Assembly: GCA_949825045.1 (NCBI GenBank)
Contig: OX463806.1
Span: 44,974,208 to 45,038,207, forward strand
Direction of reading: 5' to 3'
Length of the DNA: 64,000 bases
Origin: Argyresthia goedartella
Lineage: Eukaryota; Arthropoda; Insecta; Lepidoptera; Argyresthiidae
Shown here: positions 1 to 10,355 of the stretch, piece after piece
Position numbering within the stretch: position 1 is the first letter of the stretch
How the letters are laid out: each line of letters opens with the position of its first letter
Position numbers and translations under genes: made by a program
Notes under the pieces: generated by a model
Told to the model about the DNA's origin: nothing
What the model saw: only the letters and a program-made list of their open reading frames with translations
The model's database searches: none

Positions 1-115
1 GCCTTGGTTTTCTGGAAGAAATCTCTTTTTAGAGATAAGCTCGCCTTTGTACATATGTTTTCTCTTAATGTATCTTTTTTAAATAACTGTGTTCAATAAA
101 GAATTATGAATTATA
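1..115 (+). mobile_element. LINE 3' end fragment (shared CR1/Jockey-like tail)
   Basis: The block with ctctttttagagataagc, followed by gcctttgt and ending in aataaagaat, also occurs at 40560-40684, 46662-46772 and 61610-61719, where it is the 3' terminus of a non-LTR retrotransposon. Only the 3' end is present because the window starts inside it or the copy is 5' truncated. No coding sequence remains. Confidence 0.75.
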
Positions 116-137
116 TGTTCGTGACAAGGTGACGACA

Positions 138-354
138 ACATGCCAAGGGTCCCGGGTTCGAGTCCCGGTGGGGGCAATTTGTATGATGAGAACGGATGTT
201 TGTACCCTAGTTATGGTTGTTTATCTATTTAAGTAAAATATTTATCTATATAAGTAAGTGTATCTTTGTCTAGTACTCAAGATACAGGGAATCCTAGTTT
301 GGGGCTAGATCAATGTGTGTAAATAGTGTCCAAGGTATTATTATTATTATTATA
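138..354 (+). mobile_element. tRNA-derived SINE, family A, 5' truncated
   Basis: A pol III B-box (ggttcgagtcc) is followed by a unique body (ggggctagatcaatgtgtg) and an (ATT)n tail. The same order is seen at 42880-43117 (+) and, reversed, at 10116-10355, 30164-30354 and 46398-46658. The A-box part is missing here. It is a SINE rather than a tRNA gene because the body and tail follow the tRNA-like head. Confidence 0.85.
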
Positions 355-400
355 GGTAAGTACAGAGATACATTATGTAATACGAATAATTTCCTTCTAG

Positions 401-586
401 GTCCGAGTATACGGCATGAATGCTGACGTCGGCCTCGTCTCGTTCCCGGACCAGCGGGACTTCAGCAAGACATTCTACAGCAAGAAGTTGAAGAACCTCA
501 TAGATCTGGAAGCAAGGAAATTGATCGCCAGCGCTTACTACAGAACCGAGGACATTCTGAGGAAGAACGAGGACAAATTAAAAGCT
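401..586 (+). CDS. SPG7: Paraplegin (m-AAA protease), penultimate coding exon
   Basis: The acceptor ttccttctag ends at 400 and the donor gtgagtag starts at 587. The 62 codons are phase 0 at both ends and read VRVYGMNADVGL..., then a helical stretch with EARKLIASAY and a following TED. This matches the C-terminal peptidase (M41) helical region of paraplegin: spacing EAR-x-L-x-A-x-AY-x-x-TE, N-x-DKL. Paraplegin is an ATP-dependent zinc metalloprotease of the mitochondrial inner membrane acting with AFG3L2 in protein quality control. The AAA ATPase and HEXXH zinc site lie upstream of the window. The exon continues at 2544. Paraplegin is preferred over AFG3L2 or YME1L because of the GPPP motif in the next exon. 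Confidence 0.85.
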
Positions 587-769
587 GTGAGTAGATCGTT
601 GTACGTTTTCCCAGAAAGATAGGCCGAGGACCTTCTATCGATATGATCTTGGCATATATTTCTTGGTTCCTCAAAATACATACCAGGCTCCACCAGATTT
701 ACTACTTGTAACTGTTTGTGACACAATATAACTGATTGAAGCGTAACAGTTTGGACAAAAATTATATAT

Positions 770-900
770 GACTGGATTTCTGTCCGGCAGTCCTCCTCTG
801 CAGGTCGCAATTTTGTGAGTAGGTTCGATAATTATATGCATATTTTTGTCGATTCAGTTTTTGTTTTTTTTTTTCGAAATGGATGAGATATGGCGAATAA
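770..900 (+). repeat. Dispersed repeat, copy 1 (ggttcgataattatat family)
   Basis: The run aggtcgcaattttgtgagtagg, then ttcgataattatat, then tttgtcgattcagttttt, then an aaatgg..gagatatgg end recurs with changes at about 23600-23725, and more distantly at 48245-48470. It is non-coding. The three copies are widely spaced, so it is a mobile or formerly mobile sequence. Confidence 0.55.
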
Positions 901-1012
901 TAGAAAAAACACCGCTACAGCCCAAACAGCTTGACAGATTTTATCAAATTGGGTGTCGTTAGATGCTTCGTCCTCGTATTAGTACACAACGGACAATCTA
1001 AGTATTTCCTAC

Positions 1013-1190
1013 CTCGGCTTGCGATGGACGAAACAGCCCGGCAGCGACAGCTTATCGTTTCCGGCTAGGCATGCCTCGCTGATGAGCATCATGTCGACGC
1101 GGTAGTCCAGTAGGAACATGTGGAGTAGCCGCTTCTTCCCTGTAAGTGATTGGGCGTTCCAGTGGATGACCCTGAGCGGCTCATGCATTG
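1013..1190 (-). pseudogene. LINE ORF2 endonuclease N-terminus, remnant
   Basis: On the - strand the frame reads LRVIHWNAQSL, then KKRLLHMFLLDY, then MMLISEACL. This is the start of the apurinic-type endonuclease of Jockey/CR1-like LINEs (pattern I-x-WNA-x-SL ... LISE). The reading stops shortly after the first 55 or so residues and no RT follows, so it is a short fragment in antisense orientation inside the paraplegin intron. The Asn of WNA and Glu of SE are the usual metal-site residues. Confidence 0.7.
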
Positions 1191-1400
1191 CGGAGCGGAG
1201 CGGAGAGTGCCCGGGGCAGTGAGGAGGGCGGGCAGGGCAAGTCTCATCGCCGCAGCCGGGGTGGCGGCGCCCGCAGTCTCGCTGGCGGGGACAGTACCGC
1301 CTTCCCCGCCGCTTCGTTTTCCGCTTGGGTGCTCCGTCGTTCGCCTGCGCCGTTGGCGAGGAGGGCGCCGTTTCTTCTTGCAGATCGCGGCGGGGCGGAG
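1190..1400. other. GC-rich block upstream of the LINE endonuclease fragment
   Basis: This stretch is far more GC-rich than its surroundings. On the - strand it lies immediately 5' of the endonuclease remnant. It is best read as the end of the same LINE's ORF1/linker rather than a host CpG island. No recognisable protein is left. Confidence 0.4.
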
Positions 1401-1884
1401 TTGTTCGTTTGGGTTGAATGGCGGCTATTATATTATATACCTGTCAGCTGCCACGATATTATCTAAAAAATCAAGCGTTGGTTGGTTAGTCACCAAAATA
1501 ATATGGATAGTAACTATGCATTTGTTAATGCATAATTATTATGCATTAATGAATCAACTCAAATTAATGAAGTATAAATTACTCAATTTGTAAATAATTA
1601 AAATATCTACTAGTTGCTGGGTGAGCTGTAGACCTCGCGTGTGACACTTTATTTTAATAACATATACAAACTTTTCAATGCACCTCGTTACGTATTGACT
1701 TTTTACTAAAATTATATAGCATTGTACTCTCACGATCTCTACAAATCCAGCGACACCTCATTTGTTAAAATCCGTCAATCTGTTTGGACTGTAGCGATTT
1801 TTTGATATTTGAAAAAGCACATCACTGCCATTTTGAAAATTTTCCAAAAAGTGAATCGACAAAAAATAGCAGTTTATGGGACTG

Positions 1885-2305
1885 ATACATAATGGAGGGC
1901 AGTAAAAAGGCGAGTTTCATAATAATATCACTCGAGAGTTTTAATGCCTATTTATTTACAGTTACATTCACTAGTTTATCTACACACATATCATAAGCTC
2001 TCTTTGATGTGTTCTGGAACCGCATGTTCGACCGGCATTGTGGTATTGATAATTGCTCTGCACTTGTTTAGCTTGTTCAGTAGTACCAGTTTCACAGACA
2101 AACTAGAGGCGGTACGCAGGCAGGCTTCGGCGTTCGAAATTTGAATGTCATAATTTGTCGAAAATTGATACATTATTGTCATAATGATCATATTCAGGTA
2201 AGAAATGAGTTTTTACCAAGTAGTATAACATTATGCTGGTCGTAACGTGCGGTTTTTGGACGCAGTATAGAGGGTTTATGAAACGTGTGTAGATAAAAAC
2301 TATTT
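1885..2305 (-). repeat. IR-bearing dispersed element, copy 1
   Basis: The sequence is the reverse complement of 19311-19745, and partly of 45487-45690. Both full copies have an internal block of about 300 bp flanked by inverted tatctacacac(a/g)tatcata..ctctttg sequences. It shares the segment around ccgcatgttcgaccggcat. It is non-coding; probably a MITE or non-autonomous DNA transposon. Confidence 0.7.
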
Positions 2306-2340
2306 AATTATCGAACCTGATAAAAAAACACGAGAATCAG

Positions 2341-2460
2341 TTGAGAAATGCGGCCTGTAGAGGATAACACCCGGACACACATCCCGACACATACGACAGC
2401 ATTTTTACCCAATCCCGAAACGGAGACGCTGCGCTCGCTCGGTCAATCATATTAACTGCT
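2341..2460 (+). repeat. Dispersed repeat fragment (gaaatgcggcctgtag ... cgctcgctcggtcaa)
   Basis: It resembles the ends of blocks at 31440-31575 and 53700-53850, which share aaaatgcgacttgtagacg-like starts and cgctcg(c)(t)cggtcaa ends. No coding potential was seen. Confidence 0.45.
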
Positions 2461-2543
2461 CAACTTAAAGGTCTACCGTTACATTGTTAAGATAACTGCT
2501 ACAATAGAGTATGCTTCATGTATGCAAAACTACTTCTTTGCAG

Positions 2544-2783
2544 CTCGCCGAAGAACTTCTAAAGAAAGAAACGTTAGATGCCAAGCAAGTAAAAGCCATA
2601 CTCGGCCCGCCGCCCTTCAAGAAGAAGTTCGTTGACCCTGTGCAGTTTCAGAACTCATTGGATAACATGGAAAGAGCGGCGTCGGAGGGGGCGGGGGCGG
2701 GGGCGGGGGCGGGGGAGGACACGCCTCTTGACGCACCTTCAGCTAAATCAAATAAAACTCTTTACCAGGCCGAACAAGCCTGA
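2544..2783 (+). CDS. SPG7: Paraplegin (m-AAA protease), last coding exon
   Basis: Begins after acceptor ttctttgcag in phase 0 and stops with TGA at 2781-2783. It reads LAEELLKKETL, then ILGPPPFKKKF, then a low-complexity Gly-Ala run and an acidic/Ser tail. With the previous exon it gives DKLKA-LAEELL, the canonical last helix of paraplegin, and the GPPP motif separates it from AFG3L2-type paralogues. The Gly-Ala run is encoded by a GC-rich hexanucleotide expansion and is unlikely to be conserved. The 3' UTR cannot be delimited: no clear AATAAA lies close downstream, only an AATATA-like string near 2885. Confidence 0.85.
   Translation, partial: LAEELLKKETLDAKQVKAILGPPPFKKKFVDPVQFQNSLDNMERAASEGAGAGAGAGEDTPLDAPSAKSNKTLYQAEQA
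2686..2716 (+). repeat. (GGGGGC)n coding microsatellite
   Basis: About five GGGGGC units inside the last paraplegin exon encode alternating Gly-Ala. The unit is six bases, so length changes of whole units would keep the frame. Confidence 0.85.
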
Positions 2784-2929
2784 TGCCCGAACGTGTACTT
2801 TCTAACTCGTGTATCAAATCCGCGTTACGAATTGTGGGTCATCTATCAATCTAGCCAAAGTATAGATGGATAAAAGAGCAAAAAATATATAAAAAAGGGT
2901 TGTCATCCGAAAAAAAAAACAACATGATG

Positions 2930-3165
2930 CGTTTATCCACTATCATATTTTAATCCCCGACGACCGAAGAGGGTTGTTATAGTTTGAAGCGTCTGTCGCT
3001 GTGTGTTTGTGTCGGTTTGTGGCACCCGAGCTGTCAAACGGGTGGACGGATTTTAATACGTTTTTTTGCAATTGGTATTAGATTTCCCTGCTATGGTTCT
3101 TAGCCATGATTTATTAAAATCGCTGCAGTGGTCGGAGAGCCAGCTTAACAAGAAAACAAGTCAAC
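2930..3165 (+). repeat. Dispersed repeat with cgggtggacggattttaat core, copy 1
   Basis: The core gtttgaagcgtctgtc ... gggtggacggattttaata recurs at 25690-25870, and more distantly at 24800-24920. Both close copies continue to a ttaaaatcg(c/g)(t/g)(t)cagtgg(t) segment about 100 bp later. No protein was recognised. It lies just 3' of the paraplegin stop. Confidence 0.55.
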
Positions 3166-3341
3166 CAAATTTTTGACTTCATATATTGTGTCGATGGTGT
3201 TTCATTTTTTATTTATAGCTATTGCTCTTTTACCCATCTATAAGCCATACATCACCAATCAGCCAATAAGTGTTGGTTTCTCCATACTATACTCTGCCCT
3301 TCAATTTGACTTAAACAGCGTCGATTTCGCTGTGAATGAGG

Positions 3342-3508
3342 GTTTTCTGACTTTGTACTATCTGACAGCTGTTTAGACCTGACGCCTACGAGGCGCCGCC
3401 TGATGGCAGAAAAAGTATCGAAAACCCTCGAGGGTTTTCTGACTGTACTATCTAGACCTGACGCCTACGAGGCGCCGCCTGGTGGCAGAAAAAGTATCGA
3501 AAACCCTC
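3342..3508 (+). repeat. Tandem duplication, unit about 80-88 bp with inverted ends
   Basis: Two adjacent copies (3342-3429 and 3430-3508) each begin gagggttttctgact and end aaaaccctc, so every unit is bounded by short inverted repeats. They share gacgcctacgaggcgccgcc. The second copy lacks a few bases of the first. No gene was seen. Confidence 0.85.
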
Positions 3509-3962
3509 ATTGGAGCTAGTGCATAAGGCTTTGTGCACATTACGACCGACAGTCTTCGCCGACTCTTTCGTTTCCGTATTAAGGAGATGGCTAAACGACT
3601 CCTCACCAATGTATAAAGACGTCACACTAGCCAATTTATTTGTATTTAAATATTAATTCATAATTTTTTGCATCTATTATTTAGTAGAACTTTTATGAAA
3701 TCATTCAATTATTAATAGTTGTTTGCTCTATTTTTCCCGGGACGTTTGTAAACAAAAACGTCAGTATAACATCTGTCAGACTCAGATAAGCTTCGACGTT
3801 ATAAATATTACGTCTATGCACAGACTTGAATAGTAGGGACAGGCACGGAGCGCTTGAAAGTGTCGCTACAAAAACAGTACAAAATCGGGAAAATTGTACT
3901 GTTTGCAATCAGTCGCGCTTGGACGGTGACAGCCAATTGACATATCGGCAGCAAAAACAAAA

Positions 3963-4039
3963 ATGGTGACCTGCGACGTAAAAAGGTGTAAATCATACCC
4001 AAATCGCAAAACACAAAAACAGGGAGTTTCGTATCACAA
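3963..4039 (+). CDS. Possible THAP-domain first exon, orphan 1
   Basis: The ATG at 3963 opens MVTCDVKRCKSYPN... ending GVSYH, followed directly by a donor (aa|gtaaat) in phase 2. A Met-x-x-Cys-x4-Cys start and a Tyr-His end before an intron is how many insect THAP zinc-finger genes begin (C2CH DNA-binding fold; the remaining Cys/His would lie in later exons). The exon at 57581-57660 has the same layout and phase. No second exon with the usual Phe-Pro and Trp residues was found nearby, so it may be a relic or have a distant partner exon. Family assignment is inference from a short stretch. Confidence 0.5.
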
Positions 4040-4221
4040 GTAAATATTATATTTTCAATTACTATTGGCTTTAAATTGATTATCTATAAAATATTGTTCT
4101 CGAAAAAATCCTCAAACGAAAATCAACCATTCGACTGACGTAACTTTGTAGCGACGCGCGACGCACAGTGAAACTGCCCGCTTCCTATATTTGAAAAACG
4201 ATCCGATTTGGTTATTTTTCT

Positions 4222-4298
4222 ATTCGTAATGTCAAGATTACTATTCGTAATGTCATTAGATTACTATTCGTAATGTCATTTGGTTACCCCCCCCCCCT
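4222..4298 (+). repeat. Three-copy short tandem repeat plus C-run
   Basis: ctattcgtaatgtca occurs three times about 24 bp apart, followed by a run of ten C. Confidence 0.85.
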
Positions 4299-5580
4299 AA
4301 CTAATTCATAACTTTTTCTGTGATTAGGTATTTTATTACTTATAAATCAAAATCAAGATCTTAAATTCCAAGTCACGCTACTAATGTGTATCTGTGAGCT
4401 TACATCCTCTTTCATAATTTAACGGCAAAGACAAAAATTAATATGCCTATTTAATTATGTTTCAACTTTTTATTAATTAAACATGAGCTAATTGCGTGAG
4501 ACCTCGCCCCTTAAGTAAAATTTTAGCTAGATATATTTTATTTCTACTCCTAATCACCGATTAAAAGTCACCGGGTATTTGAGAGTTATCCGTAGATCAA
4601 CTTTCCTAATATTGTGTCTATACACCACAAATCGGAACGTGACCGACCGTGACGCCGTTACAATTTTTCGTACTGTCTTGGTTCCGAAGAATTCCGACAG
4701 GGGCGCTATTTTTCTTAGCCTCAAAATGGTAAGAAATTTAGTACGGGAAGGCCTATCCTTAGTATTTATATCGATGCGTCTATGTAATATTTTGAACGTC
4801 GAAGCTTCTTACTAGCGAGCCTGTTTGCATATCTAACAATCACGATTTCAATCACCTTGAAGTTTGTATATTGAAACAGTTTCAATGTTTTTACTTTTTT
4901 GTGCCCATTTTTTTAAATAATCTGTCTATTACGACTCTGTAAATAAATAAACAACTTCTCTCAATGAGTTTTATGTTTTTTTTTTAATTGTGCAATTCTG
5001 ATAAGTTCCTTAGACTTTTGAAACATGAAATACTGATATTCAGCCATTCAGAATTGTGTGTCGCTTGTACAATGCCGGTATATTCAGGGGCAGTCGTTCA
5101 TAAATCTATTTAACCATGTCCTGTGACTCGTCGCTAGTTTGCGACGTCTCTTTATTTTTAAATACATATATGACATTCAGCGCGGACGATCAGCTGTAAA
5201 GAACACAGCCAAGGGAGCGTACATTTTGGCACCATTTCTCTGTTAGCTTTCTCCATTGACAGTTTTTGACTTGTGTATAGATATAATTGTTTTCTGTTGC
5301 TGGTTTTAAATATAAATCTAATGTAGTAAATTAACCCGTGCATGTTATTTGACAAGAGAGAGACACACAGTTACACCATTTAACCGAGGATTTCATGAAG
5401 GCCGTACTTCCATGATCCAAAACAATCATGGCGTTATATCCCTTGCGGGGTGAAAAAGCCCAGCTGTCTAGCAGATTTTTATACAGAAATTCAATAATTT
5501 TGCATCACAGGAGCCAAACCGATCGCCGCCACTGTGAATACCTATGTGAAGGTTTCCTTAGGGTAATTTATATTAACGTT
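4299..5580. other. AT-rich stretch, no gene seen
   Basis: Only short open frames in unrelated phases are present. An aaataaataaa stretch lies near 4940. No homology was recognised. Confidence 0.5.
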
Positions 5581-5701
5581 AGTACAGGCCCCGCCAGGTT
5601 TCTTGGCGCTTGAGCGAGCTGTCACCTCTCTCACAACCTAAGTACGAAAGAGAGAGGTGACAGATCGCTGAAGCGCCAAGAAACCTGGCGGGGCCTGTAC
5701 T
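5581..5701. mobile_element. Palindromic MITE, 52-bp arms
   Basis: The arm 5581-5632 pairs with 5650-5701 with two mismatches, around a 17-base loop. The outer arm begins agtacaggccccgccagg. Such near-perfect hairpins are typical of foldback MITEs. No obvious target duplication was seen. Confidence 0.85.
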
Positions 5702-5787
5702 TCCATATAATCGTTTATTCGCACTTGTAGTACTAGAAGTGTACCTAAAAAGTGAAACCAGGAAAAAAGCTTGTTTTACCTATAACT

Positions 5788-5945
5788 CCCGCTAAAGTGG
5801 AGCCATTATTAGAAGTAGCATTTGTCGTCTGTTAACAGTAGGGACAGAACTACGCGTCGGTCTCCTTTCCTTTTCCTAGCGAAACATGGAGGAGAAGAAA
5901 GTTGACAGATGCAATGGCATGGCACTAGTTTAGTTCTGTTAAACG
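5788..5945. mobile_element. Diverged MITE related to the 9405-9564 element
   Basis: It shares aaagtggagccattattagaag versus aaagtgcacccattcttagaag, then a trinucleotide-shifted tctgt(t/c)aacag(t/a)agggac segment. Its terminal repeats are decayed. Confidence 0.5.
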
Positions 5946-7351
5946 AACTAGTGGGAAGTAGGGAATCCTGACCTTGAGATGAACTTCTTGTCCCACTGGT
6001 TGTGGTCAGCACCAGGATTCGAATCCGCATACGTTTCATGAAAGGCGAGACGACGCAAGGGATCAACAATACTTAGAGCCCTCGCACACCACACACTTCT
6101 TGATCCGCCGATAGTTTGGTCTGGTTGGACTGCCAGCGTATTCGACGATACCGAATCGTTACGAACTGTGCACTTGCGTACATCATTATATAGATAAAAA
6201 ACGTGTGGTCTGCGGGAATTCTGAAGATGTACGGCAAATGCACACATTATACCCAATCGTAATCTCGTATTTGGAACAATGTGGTTCACTTCTCTTATTT
6301 AGAACTTGTTGCAAAAAAAGTACCTGATTGAATAAATGTTTTTATTTCATTAGTTACATCAAGACATGGTTATCGTAAGTAAGTACAATAGTAGGGTCAG
6401 GTAACACCGATGTTTAGCACTAAGTATTAGAATATTAGAGTTTACAGATACCAAGATCACACAGTCGTTTATTACATCTAGAGTTGTGTATAACTTGATT
6501 AAATATAGTAAACAATTTACATTCGCGTATGTAAAACAGAATTAGGTATGTACATTTTGTATTGATCTACACACAAAGTAATTTGGAAAAGGACAGTAGG
6601 CATATTGGTATTCTATAGAAAAAGACTAGAAGTCTCGGACAAATTTCATGGGACTTCCAGAAGGTATGCTCCAATTTGACCTGCATATCTAACACAATAT
6701 TGTAAAGAAAGTGTTTAGTGACCTATTCCGAATGTTTCTATTAAACTTTTGGCATGCTAAAATGCTCTGCATGCATGCTTGATGTAAATGATTAATGTTA
6801 TATGAATACGGCAGTAATCGTCGAATGTACGGGCTTATCCTCAAATAATGTACCGCTTAATGTCATGCCAATGCCAATGGCGAAGCAAACTGTCAAATTC
6901 GTTCCACTTAGTCGGCGCAAAAAGTTTCTCTTTCAGCTATCTAATGTTACTTTATTACTTAGAAATGAATCACAGACTAAAAGTAAGTAAAGCAAATTTA
7001 TGCGAAGAGTTTCGTTATTCAAATAAATGAATTATCAATATCCAGATATCCATAGAACCTTAGATGAATGATGACCTCTTTGTTGCTGTTGATAATGTAT
7101 AACAAGTTACAAACCTCACAAGAATGAGAGACTTTGTGCTACAAACATGCACTGCCTCAGATAAACGAATCTCTTGTGCCCTCTATAAAAAAGTTTTCCG
7201 TAATCTTCTCCATTGCCAAAAGTTCTGTTGTTCGAGTAATAGAAGCATTCGTGATAAGGCTTTGGTCACCCAGTTCACTCGCATGTCTGTGCGATGCGCG
7301 TCCTTAGATTGCTACACCGTTCATTCCAGTGATTCCACCTATACCTTAGTT
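5946..7351. other. Non-coding stretch, no gene seen
   Basis: No recognisable protein, RNA gene or repeat pair was seen on either strand. Open frames here are short and lack splice context. Confidence 0.5.
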
Positions 7352-7927
7352 ACCGCCAGAATGGCCGGTCACTAGTTGTGTGACCAATAATCGCTGCCCG
7401 ATTGCTTGTATTTTAGAAGAAATCAAACATTTAAGAGTGACCGGCGGTTCTGACGTCAGTCAGCGTGCTGTGGTGCCTATGTTTAGTGGGATCACAATAT
7501 CGGCCAACAATGGCTTCCCAATTGCTTTATTTACATTTTTTAAACTTACATACCGTAGCTATCAGGGAAACAAAGATCATGGTCAAGTTTGAATTCTATA
7601 CCTCCAGTGCCTGACCGAATAAAAATAAACTTAGTTACGCGTTTTGCTCTTTTTATTTGTCAGGCACTGGAGGTATTGAATTCAAACTTAATTATTTTCT
7701 TTATTTCCGTGATAGCTACGGGATGTAAGTTTAAAAATATGAAGGAAGCAGTTGGGAAGCAATTGTGGGCCGATTAAATTATCAGTGATTCCACGCAGCA
7801 TGTCACTCTTAATTGTTTGATTTCTTTTGATACGATGGAAGCAATTGTCTACATAAAGGAAGCAATCGGGCAGCAAGGTCAGGATTTCACCGCGCTGAAT
7901 ACGACTAGTGACCGGCCATTCTGACGG
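7352..7927. mobile_element. Large foldback element, about 575 bp
   Basis: The left end taccgccagaatggccgg pairs with the right end ccggccattctgacggta. Inner segments also pair: cgctgcccgattgctt with aagcaatcgggcagc, taccgtagctatcag with gtgatagctacggga, and aagtttgaattctatacc with ggtattgaattcaaactt. The loop is about 7614-7660. Almost the whole element is two long arms, interrupted by local indels, with no transposase. It resembles foldback/long-TIR MITEs. Confidence 0.85.
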
Positions 7928-9404
7928 TATCTAGTACCTTAGCCCATTTGCACACGGATCTACTGAAAACAAACTAAACCGGTTGGTAACTGGGAACCGT
8001 GATCACCGTTTGTCCCATTTGATTTCCGTTCTATTCTATTCCCATTTGATTACACAGGATGTGACTCAAGTTACTGATCAGTTTCACTCAGCAGTTTAAG
8101 TATTTTTGTGCCACAGGCTCCTACACTTAACATGTATCTTCTTGAATATCGTAATAACAAATTAAGCGCAGTCTTTCAAATTTAATCGCATTCGCTCAAA
8201 TCTCCAAATATTTCACACAACTACAGATATACGTAAATTCGAAAATCACATTATGTGGTCTTGAAATCATAGGGCAGTCGCACATTCTGAACGCCTCGTC
8301 CTTGGATGTACCTCTCGGCGACCCAACACTACAATAGAGGTCATTTTCATGAGGTTCAAAATCAGGGTGGCTCATTATGGGGTTGGTTTGGTGGCAAGTT
8401 AAACAACACAAACATGGCAGGTACAGGGAGACGAGGTGTTAGATCTATGCTTAGTAGATATCTAAAGACAAGTCCTTTTAATTAAATGCTCATTCATTGT
8501 ACTTAACGAATTTACTATAAGTATACTAGAGCTTTTAGCGGAATATAAAAAATAAAGCATAATATATTAATTTAAAACATTTATTTGAACATTGATTTTA
8601 AGTACACATATTGCACTACTTTGCGTGCTTACCGACATCTTTTGTAAATAGGTAAAGTAAAATGCTATGTTAGTTTTGTTTTCAATTTAAATTAAATTTT
8701 TTGGTTGTCTAATTAGTAATTACATAACATAACTGTGATTGACTAACATTGTGGTCAAATTGGCTTGGGAGGACATCTTCAACTTTGTGTGATAAGTAAG
8801 AACATAGTAGGGTAGAATTTTTGAATAAAATCACGGCATTTTTTGTGCTTGACACCTTTTTTTTTCATTAGACTGCTGAACACGACTATATCCAGTGTCA
8901 CCCTAAAGTGACCACTTGCTCCCTTACCCCCTAAAATGTTTTTTAATTTATTAACGAAACTATTAGAAAACCTATGACAAAAATAATCTACATAAAATTC
9001 TCTACAATGTAGATATTATAACGATTATTTTAGAAGTGTAATATAAACATTTATAAACAAAGATTGTAGAGAATTTGAACATTATTTTGACATAGATTCA
9101 GTAAATATAAATAAAAACCCGCAGGTAGGGACACATTGTGGGTAGAAACGAGGGAAGGGGATAATTTAGGGTGATGCACCGGACATATTCGTGATCGGCG
9201 GGGTTTTTTTTTAGACTAAAAAACAGGTGTCAAATAGTTTCAGAAAATACCGTTAACGCGCCTCTTGAGATTTTCTTATTAGAAAAAGTTCACTTCGGAT
9301 TTCGAATACGAAACACATTAAATACATTATAGACTGCGCAAATATATATGTAGAGGTATAGTTAGAAACGCAATAAGCTGGGACACCTACATTATAAATA
9401 AGAT
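7928..9404. other. AT-rich stretch, no gene seen
   Basis: No exon, RNA gene or internal repeat could be supported. Confidence 0.5.
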
Positions 9405-9564
9405 TGCAGCCTGGCCCAGATAAAGTGCACCCATTCTTAGAAGTCGCATTGACATCTGTCAACAGAAGGGACAAAGCTTTGTATCAGTCTTCTCCTTGTT
9501 TCGCTCAGAAAAGGAAGAAATGCAACTTCTAAGAATCGGTCCACTCTAGCTGGGCCAGGCTGCA
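9405..9564. mobile_element. MITE with about 45-bp terminal inverted repeats
   Basis: The left end tgcagcctggcccag..ta(a/g)agtg and the reversed right end match over about 45 bases, including attcttagaagt. The centre is short and non-coding. A relative lies at 5788-5945. Confidence 0.8.
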
Positions 9565-10115
9565 TTCTATGTATAAGGCTCCACCTTAGTCTAAAAATTT
9601 CCAAACACTTATTGAAATTGTAGTAAATTAATGGATATCTAAAGATGAGCTTGCAGATCCAAATTAATCTGAACACATTCCCAAAGACAACAATTTCTCA
9701 GTTTCTTACACACTCATGTGTTGGGATCAAGATATGCATTTCAAAAATTAAAATTATTCTTAATTAACACGATTAATCATAGCCTAATAAGTTTTATTTC
9801 TCAATGTCTCATGTGAAATCCAATAGAGCAATGGAAAAGAATAACGAAAAATATTCGATGTAACAAAGTAATAAGTTTAATTAATACCTCAGGACTTTAA
9901 AAAATTTAAACAACTTTACACGTCAAAAATAGGTAGTAGCAACAGAGAAAAAGTTATGATAATCTGGTCTTATTATAAGTTTCTATTAGTACATACCTAG
10001 GTACCGCAACAAATATTTTTCCATACCACCAAATACCACCAAAAGATTCTCGGAAAAAGTTATTTAGGATCGTAAGTAATTTTCCTTCGGTACACCGCCG
10101 ACCTTGGATATATCT
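9565..10115. other. Non-coding stretch, no gene seen
   Basis: No coding or repeat signal could be supported. Confidence 0.5.
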
Positions 10116-10355
10116 ATAATAATACCGTGGACACTATTTTCAGACATTGATCTAGCCCCAACCTAGGATAATTCCCTGTATCTTGGGTACTAGACAACGA
10201 TACACGTACTTGTATAGATAAATATAATACTCAGATAGATAAACAACCATGACTAAAAATATTTGCCCCCACCGGGACTCGAACCCGGGACCCTTGGCTT
10301 CGTAGGCAGGTTCACTGCCGACTAGGCCATTCGGGTCGTCGTCGTCTTGTACAGT
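10116..10355 (-). mobile_element. tRNA-derived SINE, family A, near full length
   Basis: On the - strand it starts with an A-box-like tggcctagtcgg, followed by B-box ggttcgagtcc about 45 bases later, then the family A body and an AT-rich tail with ATT repeats. It is the most complete head among the family A copies here. Confidence 0.85.

Larger units (their letters stand above)
587..2543 (+). other. Intron of the paraplegin gene, filled with repeats
   Basis: It is bounded by donor gtgagt (587) and acceptor ttctttgcag (ends 2543). It holds a dispersed repeat (about 770-900), an antisense LINE endonuclease remnant (1013-1190), a GC-rich block (1190-1400), an inverted-repeat-bearing element (1885-2305) and a short dispersed repeat (2341-2455). 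No exon was seen inside it. Confidence 0.75.

Noticed and set aside
1150..1593. Plus-strand 147-codon frame
   Set aside because: It lies opposite a LINE remnant in a GC-rich block and ends in AT-rich sequence. No homology.
5948..6289. 113-codon - strand frame
   Set aside because: No homology recognised. A gattcgaatcc word inside suggested a SINE but no other SINE part is present.
10255..10345. Candidate tRNA gene
   Set aside because: A and B boxes are present but the SINE body and tail follow directly, and other copies share the whole arrangement.
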